A stretch of DNA of 64,000 nucleotides from Bacteroides caecimuris (GTDB lineage: Bacteria > Bacteroidota > Bacteroidia > Bacteroidales > Bacteroidaceae), in NCBI RefSeq assembly GCF_001688725.2, contig NZ_CP015401.2, positions 496,001 to 560,000 of the forward strand, given 5' to 3'. Positions 54,474 through 63,067 of the stretch are shown here, piece by piece (the stretch's first letter is position 1; the number at the start of each line of letters is the position of its first letter). Below the pieces are notes generated by a model. It was not told the origin of the DNA and made no database searches. It saw only the letters and a list, made by a program, of their open reading frames with translations. A program made the translations under genes and the position numbers.

Positions 54474-55463
54474 ATGAACTTTCAAACATCTGTAGAATTA
54501 CCTGCCGGGATGCCGTCGGTCAGTCATGCAGATCATATTCTTCTGATGGGGTCCTGTTTTGCGGAAAATATCGGGCGACAATTAATGGATGCCGGATTTC
54601 AACTGGACCTGAATCCTTTTGGTATTCTTTATAATCCTTTATCTGTCTCATCTGCTTTGAGGGAGATTATAAGAAATAAGGAATACAACAAACAAGATCT
54701 GTTTGCCTACAAAGATTTATGGCATAGCCCGATGCATCATGGCTCTTTTTCTGCTTTTACGCCCGAAGAGACATTGCATACCGTAAATTCACGTCTTCAC
54801 CATGCTCATAAAAAACTGCCGGAATTGAACTGGCTGATGGTGACAATGGGAACTGCTTACGTTTATAAACAAAAGGAGAGTGGACAAGTGGTAGCTAATT
54901 GCCATCAATTGCCGGAGAGTCATTTTTTGCGTTACCGGCTGTCTGTTGAAGAAATTGTAGAAGATTATACAGCACTCATTACCGAAATGTCAGCCCTGAA
55001 TCCGGATCTGAAATGGCTGTTTACAGTCAGCCCGATCCGTCATATACGCGACGGGATGCACGCCAACCAGTTAAGCAAATCGACTCTGCTGCTTGCCATC
55101 GACCAATTGCAACAACTGTTCCCGGAGCGAGTGTTCTATTTCCCCTCTTATGAAATCATATTGGACGAATTACGTGATTATCGTTTCTATGCCGACGACA
55201 TGCTGCATCCGTCTCCTCTGGCGATTCGTTACCTGTGGGAACGCTTCTCCGAAACCTTCTTTTCTCTTGAAACAAAGCAGGTTATCGTAGCTGTGCAAGA
55301 CATCCGCCGAGACTTGGCGCACAAACCCTTTCATCCCGAGTCAGAAGCGTATCAACGCTTTTTAGGACAAATAGTGTTAAAAATAGAACGACTTATCGGA
55401 AAATACCCGTACTTAGATTTTCAAAAAGAAACAGAACTATGTCATATACGATTGAATCCATAG
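54474..55463 (+). CDS. GSCFA domain-containing protein
   Basis: 329 aa. The family motif is present literally ([20 protein letters not shown] near residue 25). The rest fits an SGNH/GDSL-hydrolase-like fold: [28 protein letters not shown] and the end block [20 protein letters not shown] with Asp-x-x-His. Substrate unknown; presumably an acyl or sugar ester hydrolase. ATGs at 54444 and 54459 are also in frame, but homologues start at [10 protein letters not shown]. The last 25 bp overlap murF-alr, so the two are co-transcribed. Confidence 0.88.
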   Translation: MNFQTSVELPAGMPSVSHADHILLMGSCFAENIGRQLMDAGFQLDLNPFGILYNPLSVSSALREIIRNKEYNKQDLFAYKDLWHSPMHHGSFSAFTPEETLHTVNSRLHHAHKKLPELNWLMVTMGTAYVYKQKESGQVVANCHQLPESHFLRYRLSVEEIVEDYTALITEMSALNPDLKWLFTVSPIRHIRDGMHANQLSKSTLLLAIDQLQQLFPERVFYFPSYEIILDELRDYRFYADDMLHPSPLAIRYLWERFSETFFSLETKQVIVAVQDIRRDLAHKPFHPESEAYQRFLGQIVLKIERLIGKYPYLDFQKETELCHIRLNP

Positions 55464-57979
55464 CCGAAAGTATCGGTGCCCGCCGTGTGGGCAAACATAA
55501 AGCGAATATTGATTGGTTGCTAACAGACAGCCGCTCTTTGAGTTTTCCGGAAGAAACTCTTTTTTTTGCTTTAACTACCAAACGAAATAGCGGAGCCCGT
55601 TATATCCCCGAACTATACGATCGGGGCGTACGTAATTTTGTAATTACGGAAGAAGACTTTAAATTAATTGAGAATGGAGAATTGCAAATAGAGAAATCGG
55701 AGCAGCATGATAGTGCGCAGCCCACTCTCAATTCTCAACTCTCAACTCTCAATTTCCTCATCGTTCCCAATCCTCTGAAAGCTTTGCAGAAGCTTGCCGA
55801 AACACACCGTGATGAATTTAAAATTCCTGTGATCGGTATCACCGGCAGTAATGGAAAAACCATTGTGAAAGAGTGGTTGCATCAGTTACTTAGCCCGGAT
55901 CGTTGTATCGTTCGTTCTCCACGCAGTTATAATTCGCAGATCGGAGTTCCCCTTTCTGTGTGGCAACTTTCTGAAGAAGCCGAACTGGGTATTTTTGAAG
56001 CCGGCATTTCCGAGATGGGAGAGATGGGAGCTTTGAAACGAATGATTAAGCCTACCATTGGTATTCTGACCAATATCGGTGGTGCCCATCAGGAAAACTT
56101 CTTCTCTTTGCAGGAGAAATGCATGGAAAAGCTGACGCTTTTTAAAGACTGTGATGTCGTGATTTATAACGGTGATAACGAGTTAATTAGTAATTGTGTC
56201 GCAAAATCAATGTTGACGGCGCGTGAGATTGCCTGGAGCCTTACCGACATCGAACGTCCGTTGTATATCAGCCGTGTGACCAAGAAAGAAGATCATACCG
56301 TTATATCTTATCGTTATCTGGAGATGGATAATACTTTCTGTATTCCTTTTATCGATGACGCTTCCATTGAAAATGCACTGAATTGTCTGGCAGCTTGTCT
56401 TTACCTGATGACACCTGCCGACCAGATAACCGAGCGGATGGCTCGTCTCGAACCGATTGCCATGCGTCTGGAGGTGAAAGAGGGAAAGAATAACTGTGTA
56501 CTGATTAATGATAGCTATAATTCAGACTTGGCATCATTGGATATTGCTCTCGATTTCCTTGTACGCCGCTCAGAAAAGAAAGGCTTGAAACGGACGCTTA
56601 TCCTGTCGGATATACTGGAAACCGGACAAAGTACCGCTACGCTTTATCGGCGTGTGGCACAATTGGTGCAGAGTAAAGGTATTAATAAACTGATTGGAGT
56701 AGGGCAGGAGATATCTTCTTGTTCCGCTCGTTTTGATGATGATCTCGAACGCTACTTCTTCCCTAATACAGAAGCACTTCTTGCATCCAATATACTCAAA
56801 TCGCTTCATTCGGAAGTGATCTTGGTGAAAGGTTCCCGCGTGTTCAACTTTGATCTGTTATCCGAAGCACTCGAATTGAAGGTACATGAAACCATTCTCG
56901 AAGTAAATCTCGGAGCGATGGTAGACAACTTGAACCATTACCGTTCTATGCTTCGCCATCCGGAAACAAAGATGATCTGTATGGTGAAAGCATCAGCTTA
57001 CGGAGCTGGTTCGTATGAAATAGCCAAGAGTTTGCAGGAACATCATGTCGATTATCTGGCCGTAGCTGTCGCTGACGAAGGTTCCGAACTCCGCAAGGCT
57101 GGCATTACCGCTTCGATTATCATTATGGACCCGGAACTTACCGCATTCAAAACCATGTTTGATTATAAACTGGAACCGGAAGTCTATAATTTCCATCTGC
57201 TTGACGCACTTATCAAAGCTGCGGAGAAAGAAGGAATCACCAACTTCCCCATTCATGTGAAACTTGATACAGGTATGCACCGTTTGGGTTTTGCGGTGGA
57301 GGATATTCCATTGCTTATCCGTCGACTGAAGAATCAGAGTGCAGTGATTCCCCGTTCGGTATTCTCTCATTTTGTAGGAAGTGATTCGTCGCAGTTCGAC
57401 GCTTTCACCCGTGGACAGATTGAATTGTTCGAGAAAGGTTCGCAAGAATTGCAGGCTGCTTTCTCTCATAAGATTCTCCGTCATATCTGCAATACGGCAG
57501 GAATCGAGCGTTTTCCCGAAGCACAGTACGATATGGTGCGCTTGGGAATCGGACTTTATGGAGTCAGCCCGATAGACAATTCGATCATACATAATGTAAG
57601 TACGCTCAAGACCACCATCCTTCAGATCCGGGATGTTCCTCAAGAAGATACGGTAGGATATAGTCGGATGGGGCATTTGGTACGTCCTTCCCGCATTGCA
57701 GCTATTCCTATCGGTTATGCGGATGGACTGAACCGCCACTTGGGACGCGGCAACGCCTATTGCCTAGTGAACGGAAAGAAAGCTCCTTATGTGGGGAATA
57801 TCTGTATGGACGTTTGTATGATTGATGTGACGGATATTGATTGTCGGGAAGGCGATCAGGCTATTATTTTCGGTGATGATCTGCCGATTACGGTGTTGTC
57901 CGATAAGCTGGATACGATTCCTTATGAAGTGTTGACAAGCATATCGACACGGGTGAAACGGGTATATTATCAGGATTAA
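55439..57979 (+). CDS. murF-alr: Bifunctional MurF / alanine racemase
   Basis: 846 aa. The N-terminal half (about 1-470) is UDP-MurNAc-tripeptide:D-Ala-D-Ala ligase (ATP loop GITGSNGKTIVKEWL, central NIGGAHQENF, C-terminal ILVKGSRVFNFDLL). The C-terminal half (about 485-846) is a fold-type III PLP alanine racemase (PLP lysine in MVKASAYGAGS, catalytic Tyr in TVGYSRMGHL, PLP-phosphate site in IPIGYADGLNRHLGRGN). The fusion couples D-alanine supply to its use in the wall precursor; it is typical of Bacteroidetes. A low-complexity insert lies near residues 76-106 (see the repeat feature). It overlaps the GSCFA gene by 25 bp. Confidence 0.96.
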   Translation: MSYTIESIAESIGARRVGKHKANIDWLLTDSRSLSFPEETLFFALTTKRNSGARYIPELYDRGVRNFVITEEDFKLIENGELQIEKSEQHDSAQPTLNSQLSTLNFLIVPNPLKALQKLAETHRDEFKIPVIGITGSNGKTIVKEWLHQLLSPDRCIVRSPRSYNSQIGVPLSVWQLSEEAELGIFEAGISEMGEMGALKRMIKPTIGILTNIGGAHQENFFSLQEKCMEKLTLFKDCDVVIYNGDNELISNCVAKSMLTAREIAWSLTDIERPLYISRVTKKEDHTVISYRYLEMDNTFCIPFIDDASIENALNCLAACLYLMTPADQITERMARLEPIAMRLEVKEGKNNCVLINDSYNSDLASLDIALDFLVRRSEKKGLKRTLILSDILETGQSTATLYRRVAQLVQSKGINKLIGVGQEISSCSARFDDDLERYFFPNTEALLASNILKSLHSEVILVKGSRVFNFDLLSEALELKVHETILEVNLGAMVDNLNHYRSMLRHPETKMICMVKASAYGAGSYEIAKSLQEHHVDYLAVAVADEGSELRKAGITASIIIMDPELTAFKTMFDYKLEPEVYNFHLLDALIKAAEKEGITNFPIHVKLDTGMHRLGFAVEDIPLLIRRLKNQSAVIPRSVFSHFVGSDSSQFDAFTRGQIELFEKGSQELQAAFSHKILRHICNTAGIERFPEAQYDMVRLGIGLYGVSPIDNSIIHNVSTLKTTILQIRDVPQEDTVGYSRMGHLVRPSRIAAIPIGYADGLNRHLGRGNAYCLVNGKKAPYVGNICMDVCMIDVTDIDCREGDQAIIFGDDLPITVLSDKLDTIPYEVLTSISTRVKRVYYQD
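55665..55756 (+). repeat. Small repeat inserted in frame within murF-alr
   Basis: actctcaattctcaactctc and neighbouring ctcaact/ctcaatt units (about 55722-55753) are accompanied upstream by the inverse words attgagaatggagaattg (55667-55686), forming an imperfect palindrome. They encode Glu/Gln/Ser-rich residues and an LNSQLSTLNF segment. The same type of word lies before lpxB (9919-9955). Confidence 0.55.
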
Positions 57980-58085
57980 TTCACCACAGATTGCACGGAT
58001 TCACACAGATTGAAGAGGATTTATAGTAGAAATAAATCGAAAGATAAGCTATAAATCTGTGTGAATCCGTGTAATCTGTGGTGAA
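57980..58085. repeat. Repeat family C hairpin between murF-alr and tatA
   Basis: Left arm 57980-58011 and right arm 58054-58085 are 32-bp inverted copies with one mismatch (G-U pairing in RNA). The left arm begins directly after the murF-alr stop codon. The right arm matches 31343-31376. Could act as terminator or attenuator, though there is no T run. Confidence 0.85.
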
Positions 58086-58091
58086 AATGAC

Positions 58092-58099
58092 TATATTTG
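58092..58099 (+). promoter_or_regulatory. -7 box of tatA
   Basis: TATATTTG, six bases after the end of the repeat C hairpin and 37 bp before the tatA ATG. Confidence 0.55.
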
Positions 58100-58136
58100 C
58101 AGCAACTATTAAAAACCTCTTATATCAAATAAACTT

Positions 58137-58358
58137 ATGACAAACTTATTATTGTTAGGCTTAATGCCCAGTGGTTCCGAATGGATTATTATCGCTTTGG
58201 TTATTCTTCTTCTTTTTGGTGGAAAGAAAATTCCTGAACTGATGCGCGGATTAGGCAAAGGTGTAAAGAGCTTCAAAGACGGTGTGAACGAAGCGAAAGA
58301 AGAAATAAACAAGGCAAAAGACGAGTTGGACAAACCTGTAGATCCTTCTAAAAACTAA
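58137..58358 (+). CDS. tatA: Twin-arginine translocase subunit TatA
   Basis: 73 aa, normal length. One membrane segment ([16 protein letters not shown]), the conserved hinge [20 protein letters not shown] and an acidic/basic amphipathic tail ([16 protein letters not shown]). It forms the pore of the Tat pathway for folded proteins. tatC follows after 18 bp. No tatB is seen, so this is probably a minimal TatAC system, as in other Bacteroidetes. Confidence 0.95.
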   Translation: MTNLLLLGLMPSGSEWIIIALVILLLFGGKKIPELMRGLGKGVKSFKDGVNEAKEEINKAKDELDKPVDPSKN

Positions 58359-58376
58359 AAAGAGCACAACATACGG

Positions 58377-59213
58377 ATGGCAGAAATGACCTTTTGGGAT
58401 CATTTGGACGAACTGCGTAAGGTGCTTTTTCGGGTAGTGGGAGTTTGGCTTGTATTAGCGATAGGCTATTTTATCGCCATGCCCTATCTCTTCGACCATG
58501 TGATACTTGCGCCTTGCCATAATGATTTCATATTCTACGATTTATTACGGCATATCGGCAAAACATTTGATTTGACCGATGATTTCTTCACACAACAATT
58601 TTATGTGAAGTTGGTCAACATCAATTTGGCCGCTCCTTTCTTTATCCACATGTCGACGGCATTTTGGTTGTCGGTGGTGACGGCTATGCCTTATATCTTT
58701 TTTGAAATATGGCGTTTCATCAATCCCGCCCTTTATCCGAATGAGAGAAAGGGCGTGCGTAAAGCGTTGACTGTCGGGACAGTGATGTTCTTCATCGGTG
58801 TACTGTTGGGCTACTTTATGGTTTATCCGCTGACTCTCCGTTTCCTTTCTACCTATCAGTTGAGCTCGGAAGTGGAAAATATCCTGTCGCTCAATTCTTA
58901 TATCGACAATTTTATGATGCTGATTCTCTGCATGGGATTGGCTTTTGAACTTCCATTGGTTACATGGTTGCTTTCTTTATTGGGAGTGGTCAACAAATCT
59001 TTCTTGCGGGAATACCGCCGTCATGCGGTTGTCATCATAGTGATAGCTGCCGCTATTATTACTCCGACGGGAGACCCGTTCACCTTGAGTGTTGTTGCTA
59101 TTCCGCTTTATCTGTTGTACGAGATGAGTATTTTGATGATAAAGGACAAGAAGAAAACAGAAGAGGAAGTTGAAGATGAAGCTGGAGATGAAGTTGCCCT
59201 GTCCGAAGAGTGA
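58377..59213 (+). CDS. tatC: Twin-arginine translocase subunit TatC
   Basis: 278 aa, six membrane segments; the receptor for twin-arginine signal peptides. The start is MTFWDHLDELRKVLFR, with the conserved acidic/basic N-terminus. PYIFFEIWRFINPALYPNERKG carries the family's Glu and Phe-Trp patch, and ITPTGDPFTL lies in the last helix region. The C-terminus is acidic. The last 38 bp overlap the helicase gene. Confidence 0.95.
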   Translation: MAEMTFWDHLDELRKVLFRVVGVWLVLAIGYFIAMPYLFDHVILAPCHNDFIFYDLLRHIGKTFDLTDDFFTQQFYVKLVNINLAAPFFIHMSTAFWLSVVTAMPYIFFEIWRFINPALYPNERKGVRKALTVGTVMFFIGVLLGYFMVYPLTLRFLSTYQLSSEVENILSLNSYIDNFMMLILCMGLAFELPLVTWLLSLLGVVNKSFLREYRRHAVVIIVIAAAIITPTGDPFTLSVVAIPLYLLYEMSILMIKDKKKTEEEVEDEAGDEVALSEE

Positions 59214-62200
59214 AGCGGTAGAATCTTATGAAATTCTTTTAGCAGTTTGCCGGGCGAAAGATGCTTATCTTGCCGTAGGATATAAGCAAATGCGCGACTT
59301 GCTGGAGCGTATTTGTCGCGCGCAAATGCAAAACGAAAGTTTACAGATGACCGACCTTTCCGCACGAATCAGCTTCGTGGCGGCTAAGGTTGGTCTTTCT
59401 GTTGCAGAGCAGAACCGGCTGCATACTTTCCGGCTCACTTCGAATGCTATCTTAAACCGCCAGCAGGAGCCCAACCGGAAACAACTCTTGCGCGATGCGA
59501 AAACATTAGCTTTCTTTATTCGTAAACTTCTGGAAGAGGATATTCCCTTGGAGCTATACCGCCTGCTTCCGCGTTCGGACGCCACCTATCTGGTTGCGCC
59601 TCCTGCCCGCGAACGGGTGCAGCGGATGCGTGTCTGCTTCCAGTATGCCGATGAGCAATATTTGTATGTGACTCCCCTGGATGAAGTCTCGGAGAAACCA
59701 TATTTAGTTCGTTATAATATCCCTCAAATCAATGAAGAGTTTGCAGAGACGTGCAAACTGCTTTGGCGTCATGCCCAGGTCAATTTATTGGATGTTGCAG
59801 TGGATGAGGCGGGAATCCTGACTCCTTCTTTCATTGTACTCGAACCGGATTATTTACTTGATATCAGTTCTTTGGCAGAGTGTTTCCGTGATTACGGGCA
59901 TCATCCGGCCAATTATTTTCTTTCCCGCCTTCAACCGATCGAAAATGCCCGCCCTCTGTTACTGGGAAATATAGCCAATCTTTTCCTGGACGAATGGATT
60001 CATGCGAAGAGTGAAGACATAGATTATCGTACCTGTATGCAGAAAGCCTTCCGGCGTTATCCTATTGAGCTGGCTGCCTGTTCCGATTTGCGCGACAAAG
60101 AGAAAGAACGCCAATTCTTTGAGGACTGCAAACTGCACTTCGATCATATTCGTGAAACGGTTAATGATACCTTTTATGCAGCCGGTTATAAACTGGACAA
60201 GACGGATGCCGTGCTCGAACCGTCTTATATCTGTGAAGCACTCGGACTTCAGGGACGTCTCGATTATATGCAGCGGGATATGTCTTCTTTCATAGAAATG
60301 AAATCCGGCAAGGCGGATGAATATGCTATCCGGGGCAAGGTAGAGCCGAAGGAGAACAATAAAGTACAGATGTTACTTTATCAAGCAGTCTTGCAATATT
60401 CGATGGGAATGGATCATCGGAAAGTGAAAGCCTATTTGCTTTATACCCGTTATCCGCTTCTTTATCCCTCCCGTCCTTCGTGGGCGATGGTGCGTCGGGT
60501 GATTGACTTGCGTAACCGCATTGTGGCCGATGAATATGGCGTCCAATTGCGAAATAGCCTGGAATATACGGCACAAAAACTGGAAGAAATCAATGCCTCC
60601 ACCTTGAATGAACGGGGATTGAAAGGACGTTTTTGGGAAACATATCTGCGTCCCTCTATTGATAACTTTCAATCGAAACTGAAAGCTCTTTCTCCACTGG
60701 AAAAGAATTACTTCTATGCGGTGTACAACTTCATTACAAAGGAACTTTATACTTCAAAATCTGGTGATGTGGATTATGAAGGACGTACCGGGGCAGCTTC
60801 TTTATGGCTTTCTACATTAGCGGAGAAATGCGAGGCAGGAGAAATCATTTATGATTTGAAAATAAAGGAGAATCATGCGGCCGATGAACATAAAGCCGGA
60901 CTTACTTTTTCTTTCTTTAAAAAGGAAAAGGCTGGGAAAACTTTGTTGAATGACTCTGGCGTAAATGACATTACCGGAGATAAAGCTATTGGAAATGATA
61001 TTACCGGAAATGAAGCCTCTGCAAGTAAGACTGTCAGAAGTGAAGCTCTTGAAACAGAGACTTTTCTTCCTAATTTTCGTCAAGGAGACGCCATAATCCT
61101 TTATGAACGTAACCGCGATACAGATAACGTCACCAATAAAATGGTTTTCAAAGGCAATATCGAATACCTGACAGAAAGCGAAATAGGTATCCGCTTGCGT
61201 GCTACCCAGCAGAATCCATCCGTACTTCCTGCCGAAAGTCTTTATGCGATAGAACATGATACAATGGATACAACATTCCGCTCGATGTATCAAGGGTTGT
61301 ATGCTTATCTTTCTGCAAGGAAGGAGCGGCGTGACTTATTGTTGTCACAGCGTCCTCCACGGTTTGATGAATCATTGGATTCCATGATTTCCCGTTCGGA
61401 AGACGATTTTACGCGAGTTGCCCTGAAAGCAAAAGCCGCGCAGGATTATTTCCTTCTTATCGGACCTCCGGGAACAGGCAAAACTTCATGTGCCCTGAAG
61501 AAAATGGTAGAGACTTTTCATGCAGATAAAGATGCGCAGATTCTTTTGCTTTCATACACCAACCGGGCTGTCGATGAGATATGCAAGTCGCTGGCTTCCA
61601 TTGCTCCAGCAGTTGATTTTATTCGTGTAGGAAGTGAATTGTCATGTGATGAAGCCTACCGCAGGCATCTGATTGAAAATGAATTATCCTCTTGTAACCG
61701 TCGTTCGGAGGTGTACGAACGTATCCGGAATTGTCGGATTATTGTGGGAACAGTAGCGGCTATTTCCGGCAAACCGGAACTGTTCCGTCTGAAACATTTT
61801 GATGTAGCCATTATTGATGAAGCTACCCAAATATTGGAACCGCAGTTGTTAGGCATCCTCTGTGCACGTGGAGAAGACGGAAAAGATGCAATAGATAAGT
61901 TTGTCTTGATCGGAGATCATAAACAACTGCCTGCTGTGGTACAGCAAAATACGGAGCAATCGGCCATTTATGATGAATCTTTACTGTCTATCGGGTTGAC
62001 CAATCTGAAAGATTCCTTGTTTGAACGCCTCTACCGGAACTGTACTGCAACGGTTCATCGTTCCTACGATATGCTGTGCCGTCAAGGGCGAATGCATCCG
62101 GAAGTTGCTTTGTTTGCCAATCGTGCCTTTTATGGAGGGCGTCTGATTCCTGTCGGCCTACCTCACCAAATAGAATCATCCGATGCCATCTGTCGCTTGG

Positions 62201-62667
62201 CTTTTTATCCCTCTGTGCCGGAGAAGGTGGGAGCATCTGCAAAGATCAACTATTCGGAGGCACGTATTGTTGCCGGCTTAGCTGTTCGCATTTATGAAGA
62301 TCATCAGACAGATTTTGACGAAGCCCGTACTTTAGGGATCATTACTCCTTACCGGAGTCAGATAGCATTGATAAAAAAAGAAATAGAATCATTAGGTATT
62401 CCGGTGCTGAATCGAATTCTGGTTGACACAGTAGAACGGTTTCAGGGAAGCGAGCGTGATGTAATAATCTATTCCTTCTGTGTCAACTACCCTTACCAAT
62501 TAAAATTTCTATCCAATTTGGCGGAAGAAGAGGGTGTTTTGATCGATCGAAAACTGAATGTTGCCTTGACTCGTGCAAGAAAACAAATGTTTATCACAGG
62601 AGTTCCCGAACTACTCGAACGCAATCCGCTCTATGAAAGTTTATTAAAATTAATAGAAGGCTCCTGA
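59176..62667 (+). CDS. Dna2-like helicase-nuclease (PD-(D/E)XK + SF1B helicase)
   Basis: 1163 aa from ATG 59176 (GAGGAAG six bases upstream); ATG 59188 also possible. The N-terminal part (about 1-300) is not recognised. A RecB/Cas4-type nuclease lies near 350-470 (QGRLDYMQRD, then FIEMKSGKAD, the D...ExK core). The helicase core has Walker [17 protein letters not shown] (about 760), Walker B IIDEATQILEPQLLG, motif III GDHKQLPAVVQQNTEQS, RQGRMHPEVALFANRAFYG, TVERFQGSERDVIIYSF and VALTRARKQMF. This combination resembles eukaryotic Dna2 and bacterial AddAB-like repair enzymes. It overlaps tatC by 38 bp. A 10-residue tandem repeat lies in the linker (residues about 597-626). Confidence 0.88.
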   Translation: MKLEMKLPCPKSEAVESYEILLAVCRAKDAYLAVGYKQMRDLLERICRAQMQNESLQMTDLSARISFVAAKVGLSVAEQNRLHTFRLTSNAILNRQQEPNRKQLLRDAKTLAFFIRKLLEEDIPLELYRLLPRSDATYLVAPPARERVQRMRVCFQYADEQYLYVTPLDEVSEKPYLVRYNIPQINEEFAETCKLLWRHAQVNLLDVAVDEAGILTPSFIVLEPDYLLDISSLAECFRDYGHHPANYFLSRLQPIENARPLLLGNIANLFLDEWIHAKSEDIDYRTCMQKAFRRYPIELAACSDLRDKEKERQFFEDCKLHFDHIRETVNDTFYAAGYKLDKTDAVLEPSYICEALGLQGRLDYMQRDMSSFIEMKSGKADEYAIRGKVEPKENNKVQMLLYQAVLQYSMGMDHRKVKAYLLYTRYPLLYPSRPSWAMVRRVIDLRNRIVADEYGVQLRNSLEYTAQKLEEINASTLNERGLKGRFWETYLRPSIDNFQSKLKALSPLEKNYFYAVYNFITKELYTSKSGDVDYEGRTGAASLWLSTLAEKCEAGEIIYDLKIKENHAADEHKAGLTFSFFKKEKAGKTLLNDSGVNDITGDKAIGNDITGNEASASKTVRSEALETETFLPNFRQGDAIILYERNRDTDNVTNKMVFKGNIEYLTESEIGIRLRATQQNPSVLPAESLYAIEHDTMDTTFRSMYQGLYAYLSARKERRDLLLSQRPPRFDESLDSMISRSEDDFTRVALKAKAAQDYFLLIGPPGTGKTSCALKKMVETFHADKDAQILLLSYTNRAVDEICKSLASIAPAVDFIRVGSELSCDEAYRRHLIENELSSCNRRSEVYERIRNCRIIVGTVAAISGKPELFRLKHFDVAIIDEATQILEPQLLGILCARGEDGKDAIDKFVLIGDHKQLPAVVQQNTEQSAIYDESLLSIGLTNLKDSLFERLYRNCTATVHRSYDMLCRQGRMHPEVALFANRAFYGGRLIPVGLPHQIESSDAICRLAFYPSVPEKVGASAKINYSEARIVAGLAVRIYEDHQTDFDEARTLGIITPYRSQIALIKKEIESLGIPVLNRILVDTVERFQGSERDVIIYSFCVNYPYQLKFLSNLAEEEGVLIDRKLNVALTRARKQMFITGVPELLERNPLYESLLKLIEGS
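60963..61052 (+). repeat. Three 30-bp tandem units inside the helicase gene
   Basis: 60963-60992, 60993-61022 and 61023-61052 encode NDITGDKAIG, NDITGNEASA and a degraded SKTVRSEALE. The unit is a multiple of three, so the frame is kept. Confidence 0.75.
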
Positions 62668-62762
62668 AAAATTGCATCATTTTTGCAGATGTTAGTTTTT
62701 ATTCTCTCTTTATGTAATTCATTAACACCTCTATATTGAACAAACGCCTATATTTGCAACAC

Positions 62763-62830
62763 GTTTTTTTCATAGAGATTTAGATTTAAGGTTAGAAGAA
62801 TTGTGGAAGTCGTGAGACTTCCCTTTTTTT
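62763..62830 (+). ncRNA. Candidate small RNA
   Basis: TATATTTG (62749-62756) predicts a start near 62763. A hairpin ggaagtc-gtga-gacttcc followed by seven T residues ends the transcript near 62830, giving about 67 nt. There is no ORF. A proper -33 box was not found, so confidence is limited. Confidence 0.35.
62804..62829 (+). terminator. Terminator of the candidate small RNA
   Basis: A 7-bp stem ggaagtc/gacttcc with tetraloop gtga, followed by a T run. Confidence 0.7.
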
Positions 62831-62933
62831 CACCTTAACGTTTACTATACTTCATTATAGGAATGCAGAGACACTGTTTCTAGTGTTTTGGTTAAAAAAT
62901 TTGCAGGAGGATGATGCAGGATAAGTAAACCTA

Positions 62934-62966
62934 AAAAGCCTTCTTCGTGAGAAGAGGCTTTTTTAT
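62934..62966 (+). terminator. Second terminator-like hairpin
   Basis: aaaaagcc pairs with ggcttttt; inner cttc-ttcgt-gaag stem; T-rich tail. The DNA between 62830 and 62934 could be a second short transcript. Confidence 0.65.
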
Positions 62967-63002
62967 TTTTTCATTTTTCATTTTTTTGAATAATTGGTTA
63001 AA

Positions 63003-63041
63003 ACAAAAGAGTAACTCGGCGACGAGTTACTCTTTTGTTTT
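63003..63041. terminator. Bidirectional terminator, also serving the MFS gene
   Basis: acaaaagagtaactc and gagttactcttttgt pair perfectly over 15 bp around ggcgac. A and T tails on both sides make it usable for the minus-strand MFS gene ending at 63068. Confidence 0.85.
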
Positions 63042-63067
63042 TAACGATTCTATGTGTTCGGATAGAT

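Larger units (their letters stand above)
62668..63067. other. 400-bp gap with two candidate short transcription units
   Basis: Between the helicase gene and the convergent MFS gene. It holds a -7 box (62749-62756), three terminator-like hairpins (62804-62829, 62934-62966, 63003-63041) and no ORF longer than a few codons. Confidence 0.5.

Noticed and set aside
54277..54489. 71-codon upstream extension of dxs
   Set aside because: The extension overlaps the promoter and the divergent GSCFA gene, and conserved Dxs sequence starts at 54276. A -7 box at 54296-54303 lies inside the extension.
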